Source of the DNA: Bacillota bacterium
GTDB taxonomy: Bacteria; Bacillota; Clostridia; Christensenellales; CAG-138
Direction: 5' to 3'
DNA length: 64,000 bases
Assembly: GCA_016286445.1 (NCBI GenBank)
Contig: JAEESS010000004.1
Span: 23,166-87,165 of the forward strand
Made by a program: the position numbers and the translations under genes. Shown in pieces: positions 8,370 to 17,877 of this stretch; position 1 is the stretch's first letter; each line of letters opens with the position of its first letter. The notes below the pieces were generated by a model. It saw only the letters and a list, made by a program, of their open reading frames with translations, did no database searches and was not told the origin of the DNA.

Positions 8370-8915
8370 ATGGCGGTCAAGAACAACCGGCGTGCGCAGA
8401 TGACGCGCCTGCTTTTAAGAACGGCGCTTGTAGAGCTGATGCAGAAAAAGCCGTTCAACGAGATCACGATCAAAGAGATCTGCGAACAGGCGGATCTCAA
8501 CCGAACGACCTTCTATCTGCACTATACCGACCAGTTCGCCCTGCTGTCGGACGTGGAAAACGAGGTGTATCTGAAAACGCTCGAATACCTGCAGAACGTC
8601 AGACCGACCGCGGACGCGCCGGGCATGATCGAAGCGTTTCTGCAATACATCAAGGACAACGCGTCCCTGTTCCGCATCCTGTTTTTCGACGCAGGGAGCG
8701 AACAGTTCCGCAGTCATTTTATCGAATACACACTGAAAAGTCTCCGCGTCAACATTCCCCTCTCCTGCGCCGCCGCGGAGGAGCCGTACATCCTTTGCTT
8801 TCTCATGCAGGGCAGTGTGCACATGATTATGGAATGGATCCGCCGCGGCTTCGACATGGAACCCAAGCAGCTTGCGCTGCTGATCTTCCGCGCCTGCAAT
8901 CGCGTCGCGCCGTAA
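8370..8915 (+). CDS. TetR/AcrR family regulator
   Basis: A 181-residue protein with an N-terminal TetR HTH: K-K-P-F-N-E-I-T-I-K-E-I-C-E-Q-A-D-L-N-R-T-T-F-Y-L-H-Y, residues about 28-54. A helical C-terminal ligand domain follows, resembling the DhaS/TetR_C group. GGGAGG precedes the ATG. It is divergent from the two SDR genes with shared promoter DNA, so it is probably their repressor and autoregulated. Ligand unknown. Confidence 0.88.
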   Translation: MAVKNNRRAQMTRLLLRTALVELMQKKPFNEITIKEICEQADLNRTTFYLHYTDQFALLSDVENEVYLKTLEYLQNVRPTADAPGMIEAFLQYIKDNASLFRILFFDAGSEQFRSHFIEYTLKSLRVNIPLSCAAAEEPYILCFLMQGSVHMIMEWIRRGFDMEPKQLALLIFRACNRVAP

Positions 8916-8997
8916 CACGCCGTAAAAACGGATTCTGCGCCGGTTCGATGGTAAACAGCGCCCGCGCGGGTCCTGCCGTCGGGTTTTATAACAAGAT

Positions 8998-9030
8998 AAG
9001 AGCGTCTTTTCCGTAAAGACGCTCTTTTTG
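8998..9030. terminator. Two-way terminator between tetR and rhaD
   Basis: A 12-bp perfect stem AAGAGCGTCTTT/AAAGACGCTCTT with a 5-base loop. It is followed by a T-run on the plus strand and is A-rich on the other side, so it can serve both convergent genes. Confidence 0.8.
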
Positions 9031-9046
9031 CCGTATCGTATTTGGT

Positions 9047-9862
9047 TCAGTTCAGATATCCGTCCCTGGCTTTGACGCCGAAGTGCTTCTCCAGCTCGTG
9101 CATCTGTTCGTCGGTGATCGTATTGACGCGCGGAAGATGCGCGATCTTCATGTAGATCTCCGCAGCCTTCTCTGCGGTCTCGATAAGCCCGAAGGTCTCG
9201 TCGAGGTCCTTGCCCGCGCCGTAGACGCCGTGCTGTGCCCACACGACAAGCCTTGCGGTCTCCATCTTCTTTGCGGTGGCTTCGCCGATCTCGTTGGTGC
9301 CGCAGAGCATCCACGGCAGCACGTTCACGCCGTCCGGGAACACCACGATGCATTCGGTGCACATCTGCCAAAGCGTGCGCGTAAAGGCGCGTTCGTCGAG
9401 GTCGTGCACATAGGTCATAGCAAGCAGATTTGCCGGATGGCAGTGCATGACGACGCAGTTTTCGGGATCAACGCGCATGCGTGCAATGTGGCTCATCATA
9501 TGCGCCGGAAACTCCGATGTGAACCTGCCCTTGTCCGAAAAGCCCCAAAGGACCTCGGCTTCCGCGCCGTTTTTCGCAAGGCGGACGATGCCGAGATTCT
9601 TTGCCGGATCGTACTGTACGTTCTTGAAATACTTGCCGGTGCCGGTGACGAGAAAGATCTTCCCATTCAATTCGGGCGCTTCAAAGCCCGTCGGGATCGT
9701 GCGGACGATCGCGGGGATCCTGAGGTATTTCCGTACCTCCGCTTCGTCCAGCAGCATGGAGATATTGCCGCCGTTGCGCTCGTCCCAGCCGTGGGCGTAC
9801 ATGTTTGTCGTGGTGCGGATCATTTCCGTAAGAAACGGTGCGTTCAAAATATCTTTCATCAT
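9047..9862 (-). CDS. rhaD: Rhamnulose-1-phosphate aldolase
   Basis: A 271-residue class II aldolase. The N-terminus matches RhaD closely (M-I-R-T-T-T-N-M-Y-A-H-G-W-D-E-R-N-G-G-N-I-S). Zinc ligands lie in H-C-H-P-A-N and a later His in W-A-Q-H-G-V-Y-G. It cleaves L-rhamnulose-1-phosphate to DHAP and L-lactaldehyde in the cytosol. Last gene of the rhamnose group, about 400 bases of repeat DNA after rhaA. The start could be 9862 or 9859; an AAAGGAA site favours the first. No lactaldehyde reductase is encoded nearby. Confidence 0.93.
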   Translation of the reverse strand: MMKDILNAPFLTEMIRTTTNMYAHGWDERNGGNISMLLDEAEVRKYLRIPAIVRTIPTGFEAPELNGKIFLVTGTGKYFKNVQYDPAKNLGIVRLAKNGAEAEVLWGFSDKGRFTSEFPAHMMSHIARMRVDPENCVVMHCHPANLLAMTYVHDLDERAFTRTLWQMCTECIVVFPDGVNVLPWMLCGTNEIGEATAKKMETARLVVWAQHGVYGAGKDLDETFGLIETAEKAAEIYMKIAHLPRVNTITDEQMHELEKHFGVKARDGYLN

Positions 9863-9875
9863 TCTATTCCTTTCA

Positions 9876-10110
9876 TGACGCCTGCGGCGTTAATTCATGT
9901 CCTTGGACAATTCATGGCGAAGCCAATTCATGCGCGTCAGCGCAATTCATTTATCCGCGAAAAGCTCTGCGCTTTTCTGCGTGTTCTCCTCATCCGTCGC
10001 CTTCGGCGACACCTTCCCCAAGTCATGGGGAAGGCTTTTGGTACGAGGTGGTCTTGCCTCCCCTGTGCAAGGGGAGGTGGGTGAACATGGTGAACCCGGA
10101 GGGGTTGTTC
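9876..10110. repeat. Composite hairpin-string repeat, copy A1
   Basis: First half (about 9876-9985): a string of small GC-rich palindromes (GACGCC..GGCGT, TGTCCTTGGACA, TGGCGAAGCCA, TGCGCGTCAGCGCA, GAAAAGC..GCTTTTC) separated by AATTCAT. Second half (about 9990-10110): larger hairpins (GTCGCC..GGCGAC, CTTCCCC..GGGGAAG, CCTCCCC..GGGGAGG) ending GGAGGGGTTGT. The same composite recurs at 11538-11797. Frames through it read as simple repeats and I do not call genes. Confidence 0.8.
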
Positions 10111-10261
10111 ATGACGCCTGCGGCGTCAATTCATGTCCTTGGACAATTCATGGCGAAGCCAATTCTTGCGCGCCAGCGCAATTCATTGACAACCCTTCCG
10201 TCAGCCTTGCTCCGCTTCGGCTGCCGCCTCTCCTTACACAGGGGAGGCATATGTGCGACCG
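10111..10261. repeat. Composite hairpin-string repeat, copy A2 (shorter)
   Basis: A second run of the palindrome-AATTCAT string (10111-10187), nearly identical to A1 over its first half. It is followed by GACAACCC and a reverse-oriented hairpin block (10188-10261). Directly abuts the end of rhaA. A1 and A2 together fill the 400-base gap between rhaD and rhaA; I see no gene or promoter in it. Confidence 0.75.
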
Positions 10262-11512
10262 TCAAGCGCGTTTTGTCAAAACGCGCTTTTCGTAGCGCTC
10301 GATCTCCGAATACCATGCGCCGTCGATCGGTCGATCACAGCGGCGGCAATACTCGTTCCAGACCTCGCCGAACGGTAGGGTTTTGAGCTCCTCCTGCGTC
10401 GCCATGAGCTTACTGAAATTACCGGCATTCTGCAGGGCTTTCAAGTCGTCGTTCGGCTGCAGCAGCGCAAACAGCAGGGCTTTTTGCACATTGCGGAAGC
10501 CCGTGACCCACGCCGAAATGCGGTTGATCGAGGCGTCGAAATAGTCCAGCGCGATATGCACGCGGTCGATCCCGCAGCGCACGATCTCGCGCGCGATCTC
10601 ACGGGTCTCGTCGTCGAACAGCACCACATGATCGGAATCCCAACGGATCGGGCGCGTGACATGCAGCGCGATCTCCGGGAAGAACGCTAAAAGCGCGGGG
10701 ATCTTGTCACTGACCACCTCGGTCGGATGATAGTGTCCGTTGTCCATCAGCGGAATGCACTTATCGCGGTTCATCGCGGCATAGGAGAGCGCGAACTCGC
10801 CGGAACCCACCGTGTATGCCTCGACGCCGATACCGAACACCTTCGATTCGATGCACGGCTTGACCTTTATAAAATCATACGGCTCAGAAAGGATTTCGTC
10901 AATACTTTCCCGATAGCGCACGCGCGGTCCCATACGGTCGGCGGGAATGTCCTTGAAGCCGTCGCCGGTCCAGATGTTCATGACGCACGGCTCGCCCAAT
11001 TCTTCCGCAAGGTAGCTTGAAATACGGATGCACGCTTTTCCGTGCTCGATCCAGAAGCGGCGGGTCTCCGCGTTCGGACTCGAAAGCGTCAGCGGATCGC
11101 AGTTCGGATGGGAAAAGAACGTCGGGTTGAAATCGCAGCCCAAACCACGTTCTTTGCAGAACCGCACCCATTTTTCAAAATGCTTCGGCTCCAGCTTGTC
11201 GCGGTCCGCCCACGCGCCATCCTCAAAGATCGCGTAGCTTGCGTGCAGATTCATCTTGGGCTTGCCGGGGATCAGTGAGAGGACCTTATCGAGATCCTGC
11301 ATCAGCTCGTCGGGCGTTCTTGCCCGCCCCGGATAGTTGCCGGTCGTCTGAATGCCGCCGGTCAGCGGCTTCGATGGATCGGTGTCGAAGCCGCGCACGT
11401 CGTCGCCCTGCCAGCAATGCAGAGAGACCGGCACGGTCATAAGGCGTTCGATCGCCTGTTCGACGTCCACGCCGTACGTGGCGTATGCTGCTTTTGCTTC
11501 CGTAAAACTCAT
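10262..11512 (-). CDS. rhaA: L-rhamnose isomerase
   Basis: A 416-residue protein aligning by eye with RhaA along its length: V-S-L-H-C-W-Q-G-D-D-V, G-G-I-Q-T-T-G-N-Y-P-G-R-A, D-F-N-P-T-F-F-S-H-P, D-N-G-H-Y-H-P-T-E-V, W-D-S-D-H-V-V and D-Y-F-D-A-S-I-N-R-I. The metal-binding Glu/Asp/His set is intact. It converts L-rhamnose to L-rhamnulose. The ATG at 11512 follows GGAGG; the open frame reaches 11539 but lacks conservation there. Repeat DNA flanks both ends. Confidence 0.95.
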   Translation of the reverse strand: MSFTEAKAAYATYGVDVEQAIERLMTVPVSLHCWQGDDVRGFDTDPSKPLTGGIQTTGNYPGRARTPDELMQDLDKVLSLIPGKPKMNLHASYAIFEDGAWADRDKLEPKHFEKWVRFCKERGLGCDFNPTFFSHPNCDPLTLSSPNAETRRFWIEHGKACIRISSYLAEELGEPCVMNIWTGDGFKDIPADRMGPRVRYRESIDEILSEPYDFIKVKPCIESKVFGIGVEAYTVGSGEFALSYAAMNRDKCIPLMDNGHYHPTEVVSDKIPALLAFFPEIALHVTRPIRWDSDHVVLFDDETREIAREIVRCGIDRVHIALDYFDASINRISAWVTGFRNVQKALLFALLQPNDDLKALQNAGNFSKLMATQEELKTLPFGEVWNEYCRRCDRPIDGAWYSEIERYEKRVLTKRA

Positions 11513-11537
11513 ATTCCTTCCTCCGTTTTGATATTTC

Positions 11538-11797
11538 ACGACGCCGCAGGCGTCAATTCCTGTCCTTCGGACAATTCATGCGCGTCATCGCAATTCATTC
11601 ATCCGCGAAAAGCTCTGCGCTTTTCTGCGCATCCACCTCATCCACCGCAAGCGGTCCCCCTTCCCCTCGAAGGGGAAGGCTATTTGTGTACGCTGCCCAT
11701 CGATTGGATGAGAAACACAAGTTTCGCAGAAACCAAGGCTTCCCCCCCTCGTAGAGGGTGGAGAAGCTGTCACCGTCAGGTGACTGAGGGGTTGTCT
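11538..11797. repeat. Composite hairpin-string repeat, copy B, entering rhaB
   Basis: Same two-part structure as A1: palindromes spaced by AATTC(A)T (11538-11635), then a hairpin block (about 11636-11797) starting CACCTCATCCACC and ending GGTGACTGAGGGGTTGTC, which gives imperfect terminal inverted repeats. It fills the whole rhaA-rhaB gap, and its inner end encodes the last codons and stop of rhaB. Confidence 0.8.
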
Positions 11798-13059
11798 GCC
11801 TCTATCTGTATGTTCAAATTCCCGAGCGCCGTTGCCTCGATCGGCAGGGCGATCACCTGTTTGCCGGTCGCCTGTTCGGTCAGGCGGTTCAGAAAGCCGT
11901 TCTTTGCCCCGCCGCCGACAATATAGAGCTTGTCGTAAGTCCTTCCGGTATTGCGTTCCAGTTCCTCGATCGCTTGCCGGTAGGAGAGCGCCAGAGACCG
12001 GTATGCGCAGCGAAAGTAGTCCCCCGCGGTCTGCGGCTTCTGTTCAAGCGCGGCGTCGAATGCCGCCTGCATGGATTCCGGCGCAAGAAATGCCGCAGCG
12101 TTGGCGTCGACCGTCTCGTAAAAGCGGCTTTGTTCCGCTTCCGCCGTGATTTCGCTCCACGGTTTTTCCGGGCAAAGCTCCGCACGCAGGCGGTTCACAA
12201 GCCACATGCCCATGATGTTCTTTTGATAGCGATTATAGCCCACGCCGCCCTCGTTGGACCAGTTGGCACGTTCGCTTGCTTCGTCGGTGATCGGTTTTTC
12301 CGTCTTGACGCCGAGCAGCGACCATGTGCCGGAGGAAATGTACGGCTCGTTCCCCTCCATCGGGATCCCCTCGACCGCGCTGCCGGTGTCGTGCGTGGCG
12401 CAGAGGACGACCTTGACGCCCTCATACAAACCGATCGCCGTGCCCGGCTGCTGCAGTTGATGGAACAACTGTTTCGGCAGGTCCAACGCTTCTATGATCC
12501 CGGGATCATACTCCCCCGTCTCGGCGTTCACCATGCCGGTCGTGGTGGCGTTGGTGTACTCGTGGCTTTTTACGCCCGAGAGCCGGTATATCAGGTATTC
12601 GGGGATCATCAGAAAACCGGTCGCCGCTTCGAGCCGCCCCGCCTTCTTGTCCGCATAGAGCTGATAGACCGTATTGAACGGCTGAAACTGGATGCCGGTG
12701 CGGCGATAGAGCGCGGAAAACGGCATCTTTTCATGCACCTTTTCGATCACCGCTTCCGTGCGGTGGTCGCGGTAGGCATAGACCGGATAGACGGTCTCGT
12801 CCCCGTTCAGCAGCACATAGTCCACGCCCCAGGTGTCGATCGAAAGGCTTTCGATTTCGTACCGTTCCCGGGCGATCGCAATGCCTGCTTTGACATGCTC
12901 TAAAAGCGCGTCGATGTCCCAGACAAGATGTCCGTCCCGTTCAACAACGCCGTTTTCAAAGCGGTAGACCTCATCGGTCCGCCACTGCCCGTTTTCGATC
13001 CAGCCCACGATATGCCGTCCGCTTGACGCGCCGATGTCGATCGCAAGAACCCGTTTCAT
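11776..13059 (-). CDS. rhaB: Rhamnulokinase, C-terminus replaced by repeat
   Basis: A 427-residue FGGY kinase. N-terminal D-I-G-A-S-S-G-R, substrate-region S-I-D-T-W-G-V-D-Y-V, S-S-G-T-W-S-L-L-G and the ATP-site I-V-G-G-G-A-K-N-G-F-L are present. Rhamnulokinases usually have 460-490 residues. Here the protein follows the family through E-A-T-A-L-G-N-L-N-I-Q and then ends I-E-A-D-N-P-S-V-T-stop, with those last codons in the copy-B repeat. About 30-40 residues of the usual last helices are lost. The active-site motifs remain, so activity is possible but uncertain. Its ATG overlaps the rhamnosidase stop (ATGA). Confidence 0.88.
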   Translation of the reverse strand: MKRVLAIDIGASSGRHIVGWIENGQWRTDEVYRFENGVVERDGHLVWDIDALLEHVKAGIAIARERYEIESLSIDTWGVDYVLLNGDETVYPVYAYRDHRTEAVIEKVHEKMPFSALYRRTGIQFQPFNTVYQLYADKKAGRLEAATGFLMIPEYLIYRLSGVKSHEYTNATTTGMVNAETGEYDPGIIEALDLPKQLFHQLQQPGTAIGLYEGVKVVLCATHDTGSAVEGIPMEGNEPYISSGTWSLLGVKTEKPITDEASERANWSNEGGVGYNRYQKNIMGMWLVNRLRAELCPEKPWSEITAEAEQSRFYETVDANAAAFLAPESMQAAFDAALEQKPQTAGDYFRCAYRSLALSYRQAIEELERNTGRTYDKLYIVGGGAKNGFLNRLTEQATGKQVIALPIEATALGNLNIQIEADNPSVT

Positions 13060-15605
13060 GCTTCCTCCGTGTAAAAATGCAGTCCCGCGCCGACCGTTTC
13101 CGTTCTGCCGGAGGGGAGTTTGATCTCCGCTTCACAGTTTGCAGGCACATCGATCGTATAGGTCGTTTTGCCGTCCTTCCTTTCCCAGCCGCTCCTGACG
13201 CGTCCGAACACGCTGTTGTAGGACGCTTCGGCGTGCGTGAAATGTCCGCCCGGCTGCGGCGCGACCGTGAAGCGATTCTCGCCTTCCACGCGGATGCCGC
13301 ACATCGTTGTAAACAGCCATTCCACAACGGCGCCCTTGGAATAATGGTTCAGGCTTCCGATGCCGCCCTTCGCGCCTGCGGGACCTTCCCACGCTTCCCA
13401 GATCGTTGTTGCGCCGCCCTTCGGCATCGAAAGCCAGCCCGGGATCTGTTCGTTTTCGAGAAGCGTATACGCCGCTTCGACGTCGTACGACGCGAGCACA
13501 TACAGGATCAGCGGCGTGGACAGAAAGCCCGTGCCGAGCCGCCAGTTGTAATGCTTCAGCGCTTCGACCAGACGTTTCTTTGCAAACGCGGTCTGCTCCT
13601 CATCCAAAAGGTCGAAATACAGCGGACGGACAAGCTGCGCCTGCCGATCGGTGTCGAGCGAGTACGCGTCGGTTTTGACAAGCGCGCGATACGCTTCCTT
13701 GCAGCCGTCGCTGTAGCTTTGAAACTCCGCCGCGTCCGCGTCATGCCCGAGCCGCTTTGCGATCTTTGCCATCAAGCCGAGCACATAACAGGTATACGCG
13801 GTGGAAACCTCCGGATGCGGTGCGACAAAGTCCTGCCAATGGAATCCGCCGTCGACGTCGTCAGGCTCCGCCCACTCGCCGTAGCTCTGCCCGCGGTTGA
13901 CAAAATACTTCTTCGCTTCCTTCGGCAGATCGTAGCGTTTGGAAAACAGCGGCATGTTCTTGCCGCAGCGCTTCTCCATAAAGCGGGCATAGCGCGCCAT
14001 GCCGTCATAAAAGAGCTTCAGGATCGAATCGTCCCGATTGATCTCGCTGTACCGCCACGGGATCAGAACGCCGACGTCCGACCAGCCGACCGAACCGTTC
14101 ATCGTCCACATGTAAAAATCCGCGCCGCCGTCCGGCGCAATGTGCGGAAGGCATCCGTTTCTGCGCTGCCAGTCGAATACGTCGTGCAGATACTTTTTCG
14201 CAAACGGCGCGAAATCGAAGAGGTACGACGCCGTCGTAAAGAACAGCTGCGCGTCGCCGGTCCAGCCGTGACGCTCGCGCGTCGGGCAGTCGGTCGGAAT
14301 GTCGAGATGATTGCCCTTCGCAGACCACAGCGTTGCGTCGAACAGCCGGTTCACAAGCGGATTCGAGGAGGAAAAATCCCCCGTCCGTTCAAGATCGGAA
14401 TAGACCGCGATCGCTTCGATGTCAAATGGATCGAGCGCGGCATCCGTTTCGACCTCGGCATATTGGAACCCGAACACCGCAAAGGTCGTCTTGTATTCGT
14501 TCCGTCCCTCGCCCAGAGTGACGTCGATCCGCTGCAACGGGGTCGTCATCCTCTTGTTGGAAAGCTGGATGTTCTTCTGCGTCAGATTGCCGGCTTCGTC
14601 GAGCATCTCGCCGAAGCGCCAGATCATGCGCTGTCCGACATGCGCGTTCACGGAAAAACGCACATAGCCCGCGATATTCTGCCCGAAGTCCAACAGTTTT
14701 TTCCCGTTCGGTGCGGTCGTGATCGTCGGATGAAACCGTTCGTGCTCAGTCACCGGCACGTTGTTCGATGCGCTCGGGATCACATTGTGGCTCGTTTCCT
14801 TCGCATGCCCCGTATACATCGGCGTGCGGAACGCCTCGACGATCTCGCCGTCCTTGTTGTCCGCAAAGCGGATCGGACCGTCGTTCGACCATTGCCACGT
14901 TTTGTCGGTTGCGATCGTTTCCTTTGTACCGTCTTGATAGACGATCTCAAGCTGCAGGAGAAGCTTCGTTTCCGTGCCGTACTGGTTTTTGCGTCCCCAC
15001 GCGCCGCAGCTTCCGCGATACCATCCGTCGGCAAGCTGACAGGTCAGCGCATTCTCGCCTTCAAGCAGCAGCTCCGTAACGTCGTAGGATTGATACTGAA
15101 CGCGCTTCCGATAATCCGTATACCCCGGCGCAAAGCAGAAATCGCCGATCTTTTTTTCGTTGAGCTGCGCTTCATAGAGTCCGCACGCCGTGGCGTACAG
15201 CCGTGCCGATGCGACCGGCTTCTGAATCGTGACGACCTTTTTGAAGCAGTCGACCGGATAACGCTCCTTCCTGTTCGGCACATAATCGCCCGTGATCCAC
15301 TTTGCCTGCCAGTCGGACGCGTTCAAAAGCCCCGTCTCGAAGAACGCTTCGCTCCACCCGCCGGATTCGCCGTTCTCATCGTAGAGGCGGATCCGCCAGT
15401 TCACGCGCTCGCGCGACGCAAGCGCTTTCGGATATTCTGCGTGCATCGCGTCGGTTTCGACCTTGCCGCTGTTCCATTGCTCGCACACGATCTCATAGGC
15501 GGTCTGCTTGATCCCGCCCTCGCAGTTCCACGAAAGGCGCGGGTGCTGTATATCGATCCCCAAGGGATCAAACAGGTGTTCGGTTTTCAGACGGATCGCT
15601 TTCAT
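13056..15605 (-). CDS. Alpha-L-rhamnosidase (GH78), intracellular
   Basis: An 849-residue GH78 enzyme starting at the GGAGG-preceded ATG at 15605, which overlaps the esterase stop. N-terminal beta domains carry P-R-L-S-W near residue 22 and A-K-W-I-T near 101. The catalytic (alpha/alpha)6 region begins near residue 405, with the signature D-C-P-T-R-E-R-H-G-W-T-G-D-A at 439-452. No signal peptide, so it acts in the cytosol on imported rhamnosides. It frees L-rhamnose for RhaA, RhaB and RhaD in the same operon. Confidence 0.93.
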   Translation of the reverse strand: MKAIRLKTEHLFDPLGIDIQHPRLSWNCEGGIKQTAYEIVCEQWNSGKVETDAMHAEYPKALASRERVNWRIRLYDENGESGGWSEAFFETGLLNASDWQAKWITGDYVPNRKERYPVDCFKKVVTIQKPVASARLYATACGLYEAQLNEKKIGDFCFAPGYTDYRKRVQYQSYDVTELLLEGENALTCQLADGWYRGSCGAWGRKNQYGTETKLLLQLEIVYQDGTKETIATDKTWQWSNDGPIRFADNKDGEIVEAFRTPMYTGHAKETSHNVIPSASNNVPVTEHERFHPTITTAPNGKKLLDFGQNIAGYVRFSVNAHVGQRMIWRFGEMLDEAGNLTQKNIQLSNKRMTTPLQRIDVTLGEGRNEYKTTFAVFGFQYAEVETDAALDPFDIEAIAVYSDLERTGDFSSSNPLVNRLFDATLWSAKGNHLDIPTDCPTRERHGWTGDAQLFFTTASYLFDFAPFAKKYLHDVFDWQRRNGCLPHIAPDGGADFYMWTMNGSVGWSDVGVLIPWRYSEINRDDSILKLFYDGMARYARFMEKRCGKNMPLFSKRYDLPKEAKKYFVNRGQSYGEWAEPDDVDGGFHWQDFVAPHPEVSTAYTCYVLGLMAKIAKRLGHDADAAEFQSYSDGCKEAYRALVKTDAYSLDTDRQAQLVRPLYFDLLDEEQTAFAKKRLVEALKHYNWRLGTGFLSTPLILYVLASYDVEAAYTLLENEQIPGWLSMPKGGATTIWEAWEGPAGAKGGIGSLNHYSKGAVVEWLFTTMCGIRVEGENRFTVAPQPGGHFTHAEASYNSVFGRVRSGWERKDGKTTYTIDVPANCEAEIKLPSGRTETVGAGLHFYTEEA

Positions 15606-16348
15606 TTTTGTTCCTCCCAGAATGATACTGCATGATCGAACCACGGTTCGGCGTTCGTGCCTCTTGCGAGGCCCACGCCGTGTCCGACGCCTTCAAATTC
15701 CTCGTGCCGGTACAAAACGCCCGCTTGATCGAGCGCTTTTGTAAGCATCCGGCTGTTCAGGGGATCGACCGACTTGTCCGCCGTGCCGTTCCAGACGTAC
15801 GTCGGCGGGAAGTCCTTCGTGATATGGCGCTCGACGGAAAGCTGCGCGATCTTCTCCGGATCGGGATCCCTGCCGAGCAAGTTCTCCCGGCTTTCCGCAT
15901 GCGTCTCCTTCCCCATCGTCACGACGGGATACACGAGGATCAGCGCGTTCGGCTTCGGCACATTCCGGCGCTCCGTAAAGATGCTTGCGGCAAGGTGTCC
16001 GCCCGCCGAGCTGCCCCAAAGGGACCAGTTTTGCGTGTCGAGGTTCCATTCCGCCGCATGCGAAAAGATCTCGCGGAACGCCCGTTCCAGATCATCCTGC
16101 GGCGCGGGGTACTTTGCCTTCTTTCCGATGCGATAGTATGCGACGATCGCGTGATAGCCCCTTGCGTTCAGCGCCTTTGCAAACGGAAGTCCCTCCACAT
16201 ACGAGCAGACCATGCGGTACGCGCCGCCGGGCACGATCACGGCGATCGGATGCTTTTTGCCGTCCTTCAAAAGATACGGCTTCAATCCGTACCGGTTCGG
16301 ACGCCAGAAATCATACGCCGCCTGCAGATTTTCGGAGAACGTCCTCAT
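15602..16348 (-). CDS. Alpha/beta hydrolase, acetyl-xylan/feruloyl-esterase-like
   Basis: A 248-residue alpha/beta hydrolase near the acetyl-xylan/BD-FAE esterase group. The oxyanion motif V-P-G-G-A-Y is near residue 35, the nucleophile G-S-S-A-G-G-H near 112, an acidic member in N-G-T-A-D-K-S, and the catalytic His in G-V-G-H-G-V-G. No signal peptide. It is translationally coupled on both sides (ATGA overlaps with the transporter and the rhamnosidase). Removal of acyl groups from imported rhamnosides is inferred from context. Confidence 0.85.
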   Translation of the reverse strand: MRTFSENLQAAYDFWRPNRYGLKPYLLKDGKKHPIAVIVPGGAYRMVCSYVEGLPFAKALNARGYHAIVAYYRIGKKAKYPAPQDDLERAFREIFSHAAEWNLDTQNWSLWGSSAGGHLAASIFTERRNVPKPNALILVYPVVTMGKETHAESRENLLGRDPDPEKIAQLSVERHITKDFPPTYVWNGTADKSVDPLNSRMLTKALDQAGVLYRHEEFEGVGHGVGLARGTNAEPWFDHAVSFWEEQK

Positions 16349-17877
16349 TCCGCGATCTCCGCCGCTTCCGCGTTCTTCGCCTCGTGACGCGCCTTGATCT
16401 CCGCCTGCTTCTTCGGCAGGTCCTTTTCGACGTTCAGGAAGAACAGGATCACGGCAAGCCCAATGCCGGTGAAGACCTCCAGTCCGACGAACGCGAACGA
16501 GATCATCCAGCTGACGCTTTCAGACTGCGCAAGCGCAACGGTCAGCACGCCGTCCGCCGCGGGCTTGATCGCGTCAAGCGCGATCTGCGACGCCCAGCCG
16601 TTTGCCGCAAGCACGGAGGACGCTTCCCCGATGCTGTTTGCCGTGAACGGCGCAATATAGCCCGAAGCGCTCAGCATCCAGTTGAACACGCCGGTCATGA
16701 TACCGACCATGGCGACCGCAATGATGTTGTAGATCGACATCGCCGCGCCGTCCAGACGGACGTCCGTCTTCCACTCGACGTGGTCGAGACAGTCCGCAAA
16801 CAGCGCCATAAAGACGTACGCGCACGGAAGTCCGCCGATGTTTTTGATGAACTGACCGATCAGCACCATGACAAGATTGGTGCTGAAGATCCAGCAGATC
16901 AGCGACCCTACCGCGTACAGAATAAAGCCGACCATCGTGACGTTGCGCTTGCCGAACTTCTTGGCAAGCGGCCAGACCGCAAAGATGCCGATGCCCATCG
17001 GAATGCCGCCGATGACCGAGACCAGCATCTGCGTGACACCGTCGTTGTAGGTGCCTAAAACGTAGTTGCAGTAGTAGACGAGACCGATGTTCTTGAGCGT
17101 CATGCCGACCGTATAGAGGAGGAAATACGCGTACATGAGGATCATGTATTTGTCGGTAAACAGGATCTTCATCTGCTTGAGAAACGGCAGCTTGGTCTCC
17201 TCGCCCGCCTGCGTCGTCTCCTCGGTGACGCGCTCCTTTGTGAAGAAATACTCGAGGAGCGTCAGCGGCAGCGCGACGATCGAAATGATGCTCATCAACG
17301 TGATCCACTTGCCCTTGTCAACGCCGATCGCAGGCATGATGAGCATCGGGAAGATCAGCGCGACCAGGATGCCGCTCATCATGATCGTGGTGATCTGGTT
17401 GAACACCGAGAGCCCGCCGCGCTCCGTCGAGTTGCGGGTCGAAAGCGGCACCATCAGCCCGTGGCTCATGTTGAAGATCGTATACGCGAACGAATAGAAC
17501 AGGTTGTAGGAGATCATGATCCAGATCGCCTTGACCGTGTCGTTCGATTCGGGCACGGTGAACAGCAGGATACCGGTGATCGGAACGAGGAACGCCGATA
17601 AAAACAGCCACGGACGCGCCTTGCCCTCTTTGGTGCGCGTGCGGTCGATGACCTGTCCCATGACGACGTTGGTGATCGCGTCGATCACCTTGGAGATCAT
17701 CGGGAAGATGACAATGAAAGCGCCTGTCAGCTTCAGCACGTCGGTGTAGTAGACGTTCAGATACGTCGCAAGCACCGCATTCAAAAGCAGCGCGCCGGCG
17801 GGTCCCAAAAGGTAGCCCAGCCATTTTTCACGCTTTGTTACGTTCGGCGAATTGACAAGACTTCTCGGCAGTTTCAT
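16345..17877 (-). CDS. GPH-family sugar:cation symporter
   Basis: A 510-residue transporter with about twelve membrane segments and GPH (glycoside-pentoside-hexuronide) features: the early [17 protein letters not shown], and [13 protein letters not shown] in the loop after the second segment. It sits between the GH3 and esterase genes with four-base overlaps on both sides. Likely imports the rhamnose-containing glycoside cleaved by the intracellular GH78 and GH3 enzymes; the exact substrate is inferred. Confidence 0.88.
   Translation of the reverse strand: MKLPRSLVNSPNVTKREKWLGYLLGPAGALLLNAVLATYLNVYYTDVLKLTGAFIVIFPMISKVIDAITNVVMGQVIDRTRTKEGKARPWLFLSAFLVPITGILLFTVPESNDTVKAIWIMISYNLFYSFAYTIFNMSHGLMVPLSTRNSTERGGLSVFNQITTIMMSGILVALIFPMLIMPAIGVDKGKWITLMSIISIVALPLTLLEYFFTKERVTEETTQAGEETKLPFLKQMKILFTDKYMILMYAYFLLYTVGMTLKNIGLVYYCNYVLGTYNDGVTQMLVSVIGGIPMGIGIFAVWPLAKKFGKRNVTMVGFILYAVGSLICWIFSTNLVMVLIGQFIKNIGGLPCAYVFMALFADCLDHVEWKTDVRLDGAAMSIYNIIAVAMVGIMTGVFNWMLSASGYIAPFTANSIGEASSVLAANGWASQIALDAIKPAADGVLTVALAQSESVSWMISFAFVGLEVFTGIGLAVILFFLNVEKDLPKKQAEIKARHEAKNAEAAEIAE

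Noticed and set aside
9838..10386. Plus-strand open frames through the rhaD-rhaA gap
   Set aside because: They read through palindrome repeats and into rhaA antisense; composition follows the repeat, not a protein family.
9876..11797. CRISPR array suggested by regular short repeats
   Set aside because: Spacers are the constant AATTCAT and the repeats are differing palindromes; no cas genes nearby.
13023..15635. Plus-strand open frame of about 870 codons opposite GH78
   Set aside because: Arg- and Val-rich translation without motifs, fully inside a strongly conserved GH78 gene on the minus strand.
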